Shown: in pieces, positions 26,864-35,686 of the stretch
Layout: each line of letters starts with the position of its first letter
Position numbering within the stretch: the first letter of the stretch is position 1
Assembly: GCA_009377475.1 (NCBI GenBank)
Contig: WHTY01000004.1
Coordinates: 37,625-101,624, forward strand
DNA from: Actinophytocola sp.
GTDB lineage: Bacteria; Actinomycetota; Actinomycetes; Mycobacteriales; Pseudonocardiaceae
Direction of reading: 5' to 3'
Length of the DNA stretch: 64,000 nucleotides
Made by a program: the position numbers and the translations under genes
The notes under the pieces: generated by a model
Databases searched by the model: none
What the model was told of the DNA's origin: nothing
What the model saw: only the letters and a program-made list of their open reading frames with translations

Positions 26864-27748
26864 ATGACCACGGTTCGGCACTGGACCGGCAAGGAAGTTC
26901 GCGCGTTGCGCATGGCCAAGCGGATGAGCGTCCGGGAGTTCGCGGCGCATCTCGGCGTCAGCTCCCGGATCGTCTCGCGCTGGGAGGCGGCGGGCGAACG
27001 CATCCATCCGCGCCCGGTCAACCAGGCAGCGCTGGACACCTCGCTCGCCCAGTCCAACGCCGGCGTCCGCGCCCGGTTCTCGCTGCTGGTGGCGACGTCG
27101 ACCGGGCTGGAGGACACCGACGAGCCTGGCGGCAGGGTGTTCCGCCATCCCGCCGACGGCAAGCGGATGCTGCTGGTGCCAGCGGGCACCTTCCTGTCGG
27201 GGCCGGACAACCAACCGATGTGGCTGCCAGGCTTCTACATCGACACGCTGCCGACGACCAACGTCGAGTACGCGCGGTTCATCGAGGCGACCGGGCATCG
27301 ACGACCGCCGCGATGGGACGACGACGTCGACGCGCGCGGCACGCACCCCGTCGTCTCGGTGAGCTGGCACGACGCGCAGGCGTACGCGACCTGGGCAGGC
27401 AAGGCGCTGCCGACCGCGGCGCAGTGGGAGAAGGCGGCGCGCGGCGCGCACGGCGACGTCTACTCTTGGGGCGGGCACGAGAGCGCGCGGCACTGCAACG
27501 CGCGTGAGTCCGGCGTCGGCACGACGACGCCTGTCGACGCCTACCCGGCAGGCACCAGCCCGTTCGGCGTGCTCGACCTGTGCGGCAACGTCTGGGAGTG
27601 GTCGACAACGGTCGGCTCGCCCGGCAGCTACCTGCGTAAGGGCGGGTCGTTCGCGTATCCGGTCAGCGACTGCGCGCCGTTCCGCGCCAGTGAGGCCGCC
27701 GCCGACGTCGTCGCGGAGGACACCGGGTTCCGCTGCGTGGTGGGGTGA
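26864..27748 (+). CDS. XRE helix-turn-helix / SUMF1 (formylglycine-enzyme-like) fusion
   Basis: A 294-residue protein. Residues about 5-50 are an XRE-type DNA-binding domain (VREFAAHLGVSSRIVSRWEAAG). Residues about 95-294 are a SUMF1 fold: VPAGTFLSG, FYIDTLPTTNVEYARFIEATG, HPVVSVSWHDAQAYATWAG, LPTAAQWEKAARG, VLDLCGNVWEW and C-terminal GFRCVVG. In human FGE the catalytic copper cysteines lie in GGSYMCHRSYC; here the segment is GGSFAYPVSDC, so the first is tyrosine and only the second remains. It is probably not a formylglycine enzyme, rather a ligand-sensing or structural SUMF1 domain linked to DNA binding. ATG 26864 has AAGGGGG upstream. Confidence 0.85.
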   Translation: MTTVRHWTGKEVRALRMAKRMSVREFAAHLGVSSRIVSRWEAAGERIHPRPVNQAALDTSLAQSNAGVRARFSLLVATSTGLEDTDEPGGRVFRHPADGKRMLLVPAGTFLSGPDNQPMWLPGFYIDTLPTTNVEYARFIEATGHRRPPRWDDDVDARGTHPVVSVSWHDAQAYATWAGKALPTAAQWEKAARGAHGDVYSWGGHESARHCNARESGVGTTTPVDAYPAGTSPFGVLDLCGNVWEWSTTVGSPGSYLRKGGSFAYPVSDCAPFRASEAAADVVAEDTGFRCVVG

Positions 27749-27825
27749 GCGGGGCACATGCGAACGGTAGGCTAGATCACCTGCTAACGGTAGCGTTCAG
27801 CCCGTACGGGCTCACCGTCGTTCAC

Positions 27826-27906
27826 TGCTTCGCCAGGGATATTGCGCGATTCGAGCCGGGTTCGTTGCGTTGTGTCTGGTTTTCGCGGCCATTTGCCTGG
27901 CGAAGT
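27826..27906. repeat. Palindromic intergenic element, copy 2
   Basis: CTTCGCCAGG near the left end and CCTGGCGAAG near the right end form the outer stem. About 23 bases of the left arm (GCTTCGCCAGGGATATTG then CGCGA) are identical to the element at 15862-15947. The centre differs. It sits in the 202-bp gap between convergent genes. The same gap has a perfect 14-base palindrome AGCCCGTACGGGCT near 27799, a possible terminator. Confidence 0.7.
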
Positions 27907-27950
27907 CACCGCGCCCACGCAGCGAAGGCGTCGTTCACCGCGCCCACCGC

Positions 27951-28721
27951 TCACAGGTCCCGGAACGACCCGTGCCGCCCGGCGCCCGCCGCGAACCGCC
28001 CCGCACCCTCGACGGCTTCCCCGAGGACGCCGACGCCGTGGCGAAGTTCGTCGCGGATCGCGTCCTCTTCGGACACTCCCTCCTGCGCCAGCAGCGACAT
28101 CCGGTCGCTGCGCAGACACGCTTGCGGGAACGACGCGATCTCGGCGGCGAGCCGTTCGGCCGCCGCCTGCGCTGCGCCCGGCTCGACCACGCGGTCGGCC
28201 AGTCCGATCGCCTGCGCCTCGGCGGCATCCACGGGACGTCCGGTGAGCACCATGTCCAGCGCGCGGCCACGCCCGATCAACCGAGGCAGCCGCACCGTGC
28301 CGCCGTCGATCAGCGGCACACCCCAGCGGCGGCAGAACACCCCGAACACGGCGTCCGACTCCACGACCCGCAGGTCACACCAGATCGCCAGCTCCAGCCC
28401 GCCCGCCACGGCGTGTCCGGACACCGCCGCGATGACCGGCTTGCTGAGCCGCATCCTGGTCGGCCCCATCGGGCCGTCGCCGTCCTCGGTGACCTGGTTG
28501 CCCCGGTCGCTGCCGATCGCCTTGAGATCGGCCCCGGCGCAGAACGTCCCGCCCTCGCCCCACAGCACCGCGACCCGCGCTTCGTCGTCGGCGTCGAACG
28601 CGCGAAATGCCTCGGCGAGCGCGGCGGCCGTTGGCCCGTCGACGGCGTTGCGCGCTCCCGGCCGGGACAGCACCACCGTGGTCACCGGGCCGCTGCGTTC
28701 GACACGTACCTGATCTGTCAT
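27951..28721 (-). CDS. Crotonase / enoyl-CoA hydratase family protein
   Basis: A 256-residue crotonase-fold protein acting on acyl-CoA thioesters. VVLSRPGARNAVDG is the N-terminal signature. The oxyanion-hole loops are GGTFCAGADLKAI (about 57-69) and SGHAVAGGLELAIWCDLRV. The usual second catalytic glutamate region reads FGVFCRRWGVPLIDGG, lacking the standard P-E, so it may be an isomerase-like or divergent member. It is divergent from the TetR gene across an intergenic palindrome, which suggests joint control. Confidence 0.88.
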   Translation of the reverse strand: MTDQVRVERSGPVTTVVLSRPGARNAVDGPTAAALAEAFRAFDADDEARVAVLWGEGGTFCAGADLKAIGSDRGNQVTEDGDGPMGPTRMRLSKPVIAAVSGHAVAGGLELAIWCDLRVVESDAVFGVFCRRWGVPLIDGGTVRLPRLIGRGRALDMVLTGRPVDAAEAQAIGLADRVVEPGAAQAAAERLAAEIASFPQACLRSDRMSLLAQEGVSEEDAIRDELRHGVGVLGEAVEGAGRFAAGAGRHGSFRDL

Positions 28722-28758
28722 CGCTCGCTCCTCATCGTCGGCTGGGACCAGTCTTGCA

Positions 28759-28781
28759 TGAAGCAGTGAATCCGTGCTTCA
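28759..28781. promoter_or_regulatory. TetR operator-like palindrome
   Basis: TGAAGCA (28759-28765) and TGCTTCA (28775-28781) are perfect inverted repeats with a 9-base spacer, in the 68-bp gap between the divergent crotonase and TetR genes and 8 bases before the TetR ATG. Confidence 0.6.
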
Positions 28782-28789
28782 CTTCTTGC

Positions 28790-29401
28790 ATGGCCTACCG
28801 GCGCACGCCTGCGGTGCAGGCCAGACTCGACGCCCAACGGCAAGCCGTGCTGGACGGCGCGACCGCCGTGCTCAGCAAGGACGGCTACGCGGGCTGTTCG
28901 ATGTCCGCCGTCGCGGCGCAAGCGGGTGTCGCCACCGGCACGCTGTATCGGCACTTCCCCAGCAAGTCCGCGCTGGCCGTCGAGCTGTTCCGCACCGTCG
29001 TGAGCCGCGAGGTCGCCGCCGTCGAGGAAGCCGCCAACCGGGACGGCGGTCTGACCGAGCGCATCGTTGCCGTCATGGAGACCTTCGCGCGCCGCGCGCT
29101 CAAGGCGCCGCGCTTGGCGTACGCGCTGCTGGCCGAGCCGGTCGACCCGGCCGTCGACGCCGAACGCTTGGTCTTCCGCCAATGCTTCCGCGACATCTTC
29201 GCCGAGCGGATCGCCGAGGGCGTCGCCGCCGGCGTGCTGCCGCCGCAGGACCCCCAACTCACCGCCGCCGCGCTGGTCGGGGCGGGCGGCGAGGCACTGA
29301 TCGGCCCGCTCGTGGACGGCGCGGCCGAACCCGACGTCATCCCGGCGTTCGTCACCTTCACCCTCCGCGCACTAGGAGCGTCCGATGCCACCCACGCATG
29401 A
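28790..29401 (+). CDS. TetR-family transcriptional regulator
   Basis: A 203-residue TetR protein. The DNA-binding domain at residues about 12-60 contains the helix-turn-helix MSAVAAQAGVATGTLYRHFPSKSAL. The C-terminal ligand domain is all-helical (VVSREVAAVEEAAN, ETFARRALKAPRLAYALLAEPVDP). It heads a run with an acyl-CoA dehydrogenase, a crotonase and the triple fusion, overlapping the dehydrogenase start by 17 bases. By analogy with FadR/KstR2-type regulators the inducer may be an acyl-CoA. Confidence 0.92.
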   Translation: MAYRRTPAVQARLDAQRQAVLDGATAVLSKDGYAGCSMSAVAAQAGVATGTLYRHFPSKSALAVELFRTVVSREVAAVEEAANRDGGLTERIVAVMETFARRALKAPRLAYALLAEPVDPAVDAERLVFRQCFRDIFAERIAEGVAAGVLPPQDPQLTAAALVGAGGEALIGPLVDGAAEPDVIPAFVTFTLRALGASDATHA

Positions 29402-31019
29402 AGTCACCAACCAGGCGCAGCCGCTGTACGGCTTCGACGCCGCCGCCTACCCGGCGATGTGGGACGGCCTTGCCACCGTCGACGCCGACTGGGCCACCGA
29501 CGAGCTGCACCAGCTCGGCAGGCTCGCGGGCAGCGAGCAGGCGCAGGAGTGGGGACGTCTTGCCGAGCAGAACTCGCCGATACTACGCACGCACGACCGC
29601 TACGGCCACCGCATCGACGAGGTCGAGTTCCACCCGCACTGGCACGACCTGATGACGGTCGCCGTGGAGAACGGCCTGCACGCCGCGCCGTGGGCGGACG
29701 ACCGGCCCGGTGCGCACGTCGTCCGCGCGGCGAAGAATTTCGTCTGGACGCTCACCGACCCGGGTCACATCTGCCCGATCTCCATGACGTACGCGGCCGT
29801 GCCTGCGTTGCGCGAACAGCCGGACCTCGCGAATACATACGAGCCGTTGCTCGCCGCGCGTGTGTACGACTTCGGCCTACGTGAGCCGACGACGAAGCGC
29901 GGCCTGATCGCGGGCATGTCGATGACCGAGAAGCAGGGCGGCTCCGACGTCCGCGCGAACACGACGACCGCACGGCCGAACCCGGACGGCAGCTACCGCA
30001 TCGTCGGGCACAAGTGGTTCACGTCGGCGCCGATGTCGGACGTCTTCCTCACGCTCGCGCAGGCGCCCGGCGGGCTGTCCTGTTTCCTGCTGCCCCGCGT
30101 GCTGCCCGACGGCACCCGCAACGCCATCCACCTGCAACGACTCAAGGACAAGCTGGGCAACCGCTCCAACGCGTCGTCCGAGATCGAGTACGACGGTGCG
30201 CTCGGCTGGTTGGTCGGCGAGGAAGGCAAGGGCGTCAACACGATCATCCAGATGGTCAACCTGACGCGGCTGGACTGCACCCTCGGCAGCGCGGCGGGGA
30301 TGCGCGCCGGGGTGCTCCAGGCGGTGCACCACGCGCGGCACCGCAGCGCGTTCGGCACGACGTTGATCGACCAGCCGTTGATGACGAACGTCCTCGCAGA
30401 CCTCGCGGTCGAGGCCGAGGCCGCGACGGTGTCCGCGATGCGGCTGGCGGGCGCGGTCGACAAGTCGCTCGCGGGCGACGAGCACGAGTCGCTGCTGCGC
30501 CGCATCGGGCTCGCGGTGATGAAGTACTGGGTGTGCAAGCGCGCGCCCGCGCACGCGGCGGAGGCGCTGGAATGCCTCGGCGGCAACGGCTACGTCGAGG
30601 AGTCTGGTATGCCACGGCTGTTCCGCGAGTCGCCGTTGATGTCCATTTGGGAGGGATCTGGCAACGTCGCCGCGCTGGACGCCTTGCGTGCCATGGCGAA
30701 GCAGCCGTCCACCGTGGAGGCGTTCTTCGCCGAGCTGGACACGGCGTCCGGTGTGGACGGCAGGCTGGACGACGCGGTCGCGCGGCTCCGCAAGGAACTG
30801 AGCAACCTGGACGACGTCCAGTACCGGGCGCGGCAGGTCGTCGAGCTGATGGCGATGGTGTTGCAGGGCGCGTGGCTGCACAAGCACGGCAACGCCGCTG
30901 CGGCCGACGCCTTCTGCGCGTCGCGGCTCGGCGGCGACTGGGGCATCGCGTTCGGCACCCTGCCGACCGGCGTCGACACCGCCACGCTGATCGAGCGCGG
31001 GAGTCCGGTCGGTGCCTGA
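29385..31019 (+). CDS. aidB: AidB-type acyl-CoA dehydrogenase
   Basis: A 544-residue FAD protein of the AidB clade (E. coli AidB is 541). The N-terminal adaptive domain has YGFDAAAYPAMWDGL. The dehydrogenase core has GMSMTEKQGGSDVRANTT (FAD/substrate loop), YRIVGHKWFTSAPMSD, LKDKLGNRSNASSEIEY, the long helical domain with RHRSAFGTTLIDQPLM, and ECLGGNGYVEESGMPRLFRESPLMSIWEGSGN, the standard AidB C-terminal core signature. AidB proteins show acyl-CoA dehydrogenase activity and DNA binding in E. coli. Here the setting is acyl-CoA catabolism under a TetR regulator. Confidence 0.92.
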   Translation: MPPTHEVTNQAQPLYGFDAAAYPAMWDGLATVDADWATDELHQLGRLAGSEQAQEWGRLAEQNSPILRTHDRYGHRIDEVEFHPHWHDLMTVAVENGLHAAPWADDRPGAHVVRAAKNFVWTLTDPGHICPISMTYAAVPALREQPDLANTYEPLLAARVYDFGLREPTTKRGLIAGMSMTEKQGGSDVRANTTTARPNPDGSYRIVGHKWFTSAPMSDVFLTLAQAPGGLSCFLLPRVLPDGTRNAIHLQRLKDKLGNRSNASSEIEYDGALGWLVGEEGKGVNTIIQMVNLTRLDCTLGSAAGMRAGVLQAVHHARHRSAFGTTLIDQPLMTNVLADLAVEAEAATVSAMRLAGAVDKSLAGDEHESLLRRIGLAVMKYWVCKRAPAHAAEALECLGGNGYVEESGMPRLFRESPLMSIWEGSGNVAALDALRAMAKQPSTVEAFFAELDTASGVDGRLDDAVARLRKELSNLDDVQYRARQVVELMAMVLQGAWLHKHGNAAAADAFCASRLGGDWGIAFGTLPTGVDTATLIERGSPVGA

Positions 31020-31863
31020 GACGCTGCGCACCGAGACTGAGGCCGGCGTGCGGTCGATCGTCCTCGCCCGGCCCGAGGCGTACAACACCATCACGCCGCA
31101 GCTCCGCGACGAGCTGGCGCGGGCCATCGACGAGGCGGACGCCGACCCGGACGTCCGCGTGATCCTGCTGCGCGCGGACGGACCGGCGTTCTGCGCGGGA
31201 TACGGGCTCGACTGGTCCACCGAGATGCAGGCCGAGGAGTCCACATCGGACCGCGTGTGGGACTCCGCCATGGACATGCGGCTGATGTCGACGTTCGTCG
31301 ACACCTACATGAAGCTCTGGTACGCCACCAAGCCGACGATCGCGGCGGTGCACGGCTGGTGCATCGCGGGCGGCACCGACATGGTGCTCTGCGCGGACAT
31401 GGTGATCGCGGGCGAGGGCGCGTCGTTCGGTTACCCGCCCTCGCGCGTGTGGGGGACGCCGACCACCGCCATGTGGGTGTACCGGCTCGGCTTCGAGCGC
31501 GCGAAGCGTTACCTGCTGACCGGGGACGAGATCCCCGCGCCCGAGGCCGCCGACGTCGGCTTGATCCTGGAGTGCGTCCCGGACGACGAGCTGCTGGACC
31601 GCGCGACGTCGTTGGCGCGGCGGATGGCGCAGGTGCCGACCAACCAGCTCCAGATGTTGAAGCTGCTGTGCAACCAGACGGCGGAGAACATGGGGCTGGC
31701 GTCCAGCCGCACGCTCGGCACGTTGTTCGACGGCGTCGCGCGGCACACCAAGGAAGGCAAAGATTTCGTTGCCCGAGCGACAGAAGCGGGCTTCCGGCAG
31801 GCGGTGCGGGAGCGCGACGACCCGTTCGGCGACTACGGCTCACGAAGGAGGACGGATGGCTAG
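31012..31863 (+). CDS. Enoyl-CoA hydratase / crotonase family protein
   Basis: A 283-residue crotonase. SIVLARPEAYNTITPQL is the N-terminal strand. The oxyanion-hole loops are GPAFCAGYGLDWS (about 58-70) and HGWCIAGGTDMVLCADMVI. The active-site loop reads FGYPPSRVWGTPTT, not P-E-x-x-x-G, so reaction type is uncertain. It overlaps aidB by 8 bases and the triple fusion by 8 bases, giving strong translational coupling. Confidence 0.88.
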   Translation: MPETLRTETEAGVRSIVLARPEAYNTITPQLRDELARAIDEADADPDVRVILLRADGPAFCAGYGLDWSTEMQAEESTSDRVWDSAMDMRLMSTFVDTYMKLWYATKPTIAAVHGWCIAGGTDMVLCADMVIAGEGASFGYPPSRVWGTPTTAMWVYRLGFERAKRYLLTGDEIPAPEAADVGLILECVPDDELLDRATSLARRMAQVPTNQLQMLKLLCNQTAENMGLASSRTLGTLFDGVARHTKEGKDFVARATEAGFRQAVRERDDPFGDYGSRRRTDG

Positions 31864-34804
31864 CACCCGGGCTCGGCTACGCACGGCGGTGACGGTCGCG
31901 CGCGCGTTGGTGTCGTCGCTCGCCAGTCAGCGGCGGTCGGCACCCAGCGGCGACCACACCGTGCCCGACTCGATCGCTGCGTACGACCACACGCTCACTG
32001 CTGGCATCGAGATCGCCGCGTCGCCCGCCGAGGTGTTCGCGCTGGCCACCGACTTCTCCCGCTACGGCGAATGGCTGACTGTGCACGGCGGCTGGCGCGA
32101 CGGCGCGCCTTCCCGGCCGGAACTCTCGGCGTCGTTCGTGCAGAAGACGAAGATCATGGGCATGCCGATCGACGTCCGGTGGACGGTCAGCGACCTGACC
32201 GACACGTCGATCGAACTGACCGGCACCGGCCCGATGGGCGCGCTGGTCGGGCTGAGCTACCAGGTAGAACCGTCCACAAAGGGCACGACGGTGTGGGTCG
32301 ACTGTGGACTCGGCGGCGATCCGCTCAAGGGTCCGATGGGGACGTCAGCCGCGCGCAGCTTTTCGTCCGAACTGGACACTTCGTTGCGGCAGCTCGCCGA
32401 ACTGTTCGGCGGCGCGACGACGTCCGCCACGGCGAGCGCGCCAGCGCAGGACGCCGAGCCGTTGTCGGTGCTGCGTCCCGATGGCGGCGAGCCGGTGCGG
32501 CACCACTCCGGTGCGCTGCTCGATCCGCGCACGCCGGTGATCGTCGGCGTCGGCCAGGTCGTGCACCGGCCGTCGCCGAACGGCGAGCTGCCCGATCCCG
32601 CGACGCTGGCGGTCAAGGCCCTGCGCAAGGCCGCCGAGGACAGCGGCGCCGGTGAGCGGCTGTTGTCCACAGCGGACTCCGTGCGGGCGATGTCCAGCGC
32701 GTCGTGGGCCTACAACGACCAGGCACGCCTCGTCGCGGACGCCGTCGGCGCGTCGCCCCGGGAGACCGTGGCCTCCGCCCGGTTCGGCGGCGACGGCGCG
32801 CAGCGGCTGGTCAACGACAGCGCGCAGTGCATCGCCGACGGCCTCGCCGACGTCGTGCTGATCTCCGGCGCGGAGTCCGGTTCGTCCATTGTGGAGGCGC
32901 AGCGCCGAGGCGAGTCGCCGGACTGGCCGGAGCAGCCGAACGACATCGCGCCCCGCCGCGTGATCGGTGCCGAGGGCGAGGCGAACAACGACGCCGAGAC
33001 GGCGGTCGGTCTGATGGCGCCGATCTACGTCTACGCGCTGCTGGAGAACGCGGTGCGGGCCCGGTTCGGCACCACGCCCGAGGCGCACCTGCGCGAGATC
33101 GCCGACCTGTGGTCGCGGTTCTCGGCGGTGGCCGCGCGGAACCCGTACGCCTGGCAGCCGCAGTCGTTCACCGCGGACGAGTTGACGTCCACATCGGACG
33201 CAAACCGCCACGTGTCCTCGCCGTATCCGAAGCTGCTCACCGCGAATCTCCAGGTCGACCTGGCCAGCGGCGTCATCATGTGCAGCGCGGCTGCCGCGCA
33301 GGAGGCCGGGATTCCGTCCGGGCGCTGGGTGTTTCCCCACGCGGGAGCGCATGCCAAGGATGAGTGGTTCGTGTCGGAACGCGCCGAGCTGGCGGCGTCG
33401 CCTGCGATCAACGCCATCGGACGCGCCGCGCTCGACCACGTCGGACTGTCCATCGAGGACGTCCGGCACATCGACCTGTACTCGTGTTTCCCGTCCGCCG
33501 TGCAGATCGCGGCGCGTGAGCTGGGCCTGTGTCCGTCCGATGCGGATCGGCCGCTGACCGTCACCGGCGGGCTGACGTTCGCTGGCGGGCCGGGCAACAA
33601 CTACACCGGGCACTCGCTGGCGACCATGGTTCCCATCCTGCGCGACAACCCGGACGACTACGGCCTGACCACCGGCCTCGGCTGGTACATCACCAAACAC
33701 GCCATCGGCGTCTACTCCGCGACGCCACCGAAGCAGGCGTTCCGGCAGATCGACGCGGAACCGCTGGTGGAGCGCCCGCAGCCGAGGCCGGTCGTGCAGC
33801 AGCACACCGGTCCTGCCGTGGTCGAGTCGTACACCGTGCCGTACACGCGGGACGGCGAGCCGGAGGCCGTCATCATCAGCGCGCTCACCCGCGACGGCAG
33901 CCGCGTGTTGGTGCGCAGCAAGGATCCCGAGGTCGTGGACGTCATGGCGACGTCGGACCCGCTCGGCTGGACGATCGACGTCGAAGGCTCAGAGACGTGC
34001 CGCGTCATCGACCGGATGCCGGCGCCACTGCCCGCGCCGCCACCGCCGCCGGTGCTGGTGGAGCGTGCGAACGGCGTCCACGTGATCACGCTGAACCGGC
34101 CGAGGGCGCGGAACGCGATCAACCTGGCGGCGGCGAAGGCGCTGGAGCGGGCGCTCGACGCGTTCGAAGCGGACGACGACGCGCGCGTCGCGGTGCTGAC
34201 CGGCGCGGGCGGCACGTTCTGCTCCGGCATGGACCTCAAGGCGGCGGCGAGGGGCGAGTACCCGCTGACCGAGGGCCGGGGTCCGCTCGGCATGACGCAG
34301 CGACCGCCGCGCAAGCCGGTGATCGCGGCCGTCGAGGGCTACGCGCACGCGGGCGGGTTCGAGCTGGCGCTGGCGTCCGACCTGATCGTGGCGGCCGACG
34401 ACGCCGAGTTCGGCATCCCGGAGCCGAAGCGTGGGCTGGTCGCGGCGCCCGGTGGGCTGCTGCGGCTGTCGGAGCGGCTGCCGCGCAACTCCGCGCTGGA
34501 GTTGGCGTTGACGGCCGACCCGCTGCCCGCGAAGCGGTTGCATGAGCTGGGTCTGGTGAATCGGCTGGTCACGCGGGGTTCCGCGAAGGACGTCGCGCTC
34601 GAGCTTGCGGCGACCATCGCTGCGAACGCGCCGCTCGCGATCGAGGCGAGCAAGCGGATCATCGACGAACGCGCGGAGTGGCGCGACGGCGAGGTGTGGG
34701 ACAAGCAGACCGACGTCGCCTCGGTGGCGTTGTTCTCCGAGGACGCGACGGAAGGCGTCCGGGCGTTCGCGGAGGGCCGCGACCCGGTCTGGCGCGGGCG
34801 CTAG
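31856..34804 (+). CDS. Triple fusion: SRPBCC (Rv0910-like) / TLP1-type thiolase-like / crotonase
   Basis: A 982-residue protein from ATG 31856, which has AAGGAGG upstream. Residues about 42-185 are an SRPBCC lipid-binding-type domain (SPAEVFALATDFSRYGEW, IMGMPIDVRWTV, GTGPMGALV). Residues about 224-620 are a thiolase fold (TPVIVGVGQV, DVVLISGAESG, HIDLYSCFPSAVQIA, GGPGNNYTGHSLATM); the cysteine position holds RFGGDGAQRLVN, so no nucleophile, as in thiolase-like type 1 proteins. A C-terminal beta domain follows (about 655-712: EAVIISALTRDG), then a proline linker (722-732). Residues 733-982 are a full crotonase with GTFCSGMDLKA, GFELALASDLIV and PE in FGIPEPKRG. No frameshift is seen; it looks intact. 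Confidence 0.88.
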   Translation: MASTRARLRTAVTVARALVSSLASQRRSAPSGDHTVPDSIAAYDHTLTAGIEIAASPAEVFALATDFSRYGEWLTVHGGWRDGAPSRPELSASFVQKTKIMGMPIDVRWTVSDLTDTSIELTGTGPMGALVGLSYQVEPSTKGTTVWVDCGLGGDPLKGPMGTSAARSFSSELDTSLRQLAELFGGATTSATASAPAQDAEPLSVLRPDGGEPVRHHSGALLDPRTPVIVGVGQVVHRPSPNGELPDPATLAVKALRKAAEDSGAGERLLSTADSVRAMSSASWAYNDQARLVADAVGASPRETVASARFGGDGAQRLVNDSAQCIADGLADVVLISGAESGSSIVEAQRRGESPDWPEQPNDIAPRRVIGAEGEANNDAETAVGLMAPIYVYALLENAVRARFGTTPEAHLREIADLWSRFSAVAARNPYAWQPQSFTADELTSTSDANRHVSSPYPKLLTANLQVDLASGVIMCSAAAAQEAGIPSGRWVFPHAGAHAKDEWFVSERAELAASPAINAIGRAALDHVGLSIEDVRHIDLYSCFPSAVQIAARELGLCPSDADRPLTVTGGLTFAGGPGNNYTGHSLATMVPILRDNPDDYGLTTGLGWYITKHAIGVYSATPPKQAFRQIDAEPLVERPQPRPVVQQHTGPAVVESYTVPYTRDGEPEAVIISALTRDGSRVLVRSKDPEVVDVMATSDPLGWTIDVEGSETCRVIDRMPAPLPAPPPPPVLVERANGVHVITLNRPRARNAINLAAAKALERALDAFEADDDARVAVLTGAGGTFCSGMDLKAAARGEYPLTEGRGPLGMTQRPPRKPVIAAVEGYAHAGGFELALASDLIVAADDAEFGIPEPKRGLVAAPGGLLRLSERLPRNSALELALTADPLPAKRLHELGLVNRLVTRGSAKDVALELAATIAANAPLAIEASKRIIDERAEWRDGEVWDKQTDVASVALFSEDATEGVRAFAEGRDPVWRGR

Positions 34805-34892
34805 CGGCTCCGCACGTCTGCCGCGGCGGGCGCCGTCGTGCCGCCGGCCGCTCGCACCGGCCGCGGCGCTCGCACTCGCCGCGCCGATCTTG

Positions 34893-34926
34893 AGGCGTTG
34901 TGGCGATCCGTTTCGCCACAACGCCT
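34893..34926. terminator. Bidirectional hairpin terminator
   Basis: AGGCGTTGTGGCG (34893-34905) and CGCCACAACGCCT (34914-34926) form a perfect 13-bp stem with an 8-base loop, between the convergent fusion gene (ends 34804) and DUF2461 gene (ends 34961). Confidence 0.8.
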
Positions 34927-34960
34927 TAGTTTCGGACGCCGCCCTGCCGGTGCCGTCGCC

Positions 34961-35629
34961 TCAACGCCTGCGTGGCTGCTCGCTCACCCCGACGTGGTCC
35001 GCCGCCCAGGCGTTGAAATCCCGCACCTCGCGCCACGACTGCCGGACGCGGTCGAGACAGGCGGGCTCGTGCAGGGTGTCGTCCGGCTCCCACCGCTGCA
35101 CCGCGTACAACGACTTGTGCCGCAGCAGGTCGATGCGCGGGTGGTCGTCGGAGTAGCCGCGCGGCTTGGTCTTGAGCTGTTCGCCCTTGATCTCCCAGCC
35201 GGACTCGCGCAGCGTGGCGACGATCCGCTCCAGCTCGGGTCCGTGCAGGTCGGTGTCGATGACCTGCCGGAACCGCGCGATCTGGTCGGACTGCAGGTGA
35301 AAACACCCGCCGCCGACCATCATCCCTTCGGATGACACCTCGACGTAGTACGCGCCGCCGCCCCTGCCCGCCTCGATCACCGCGCCGCAGTGCGTCTTGT
35401 ACGGGCTCTTGTCCTTGGCGAAGCGCACGTCGCGGTGCGGGCGGAACACCTTGCCCATGCCGAAGTCCGGCCCGAACTCCACCTCGAGGTCGGCGAGCAG
35501 CGCTTCCATCGGCGCGCGGATGTCGCGCCGGTAGACGTCGAGGTTGTCCTCCCAATACGCCTTCGAGTTGTCCGCGAGCAGGCCGTCGTAGAAGTCGACG
35601 ACGGCCTCGCCGAAGCCGGTGAATGCCAC
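34961..35629 (-). CDS. DUF2461 domain protein
   Basis: A 222-residue protein of the DUF2461/TIGR02453 family. It has [25 protein letters not shown] at the start, [25 protein letters not shown] (about 62-86), [19 protein letters not shown] and the closing [19 protein letters not shown]. The family is widespread, with conserved arginine and aspartate residues, but has no established function. GTG 35629 is the start; the open frame continues upstream only as antisense of the alcohol dehydrogenase. Confidence 0.88.
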   Translation of the reverse strand: MAFTGFGEAVVDFYDGLLADNSKAYWEDNLDVYRRDIRAPMEALLADLEVEFGPDFGMGKVFRPHRDVRFAKDKSPYKTHCGAVIEAGRGGGAYYVEVSSEGMMVGGGCFHLQSDQIARFRQVIDTDLHGPELERIVATLRESGWEIKGEQLKTKPRGYSDDHPRIDLLRHKSLYAVQRWEPDDTLHEPACLDRVRQSWREVRDFNAWAADHVGVSEQPRRR

Positions 35630-35686
35630 GACGTAACGATAGCCGCGACTGGCACCAGACACCGACGCGCGACAACACTGGACGTC

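Noticed and set aside
34926..35678. Second long frame over the DUF2461 gene
   Set aside because: Arg/Gly-rich shadow of the real gene, without recognisable domains.
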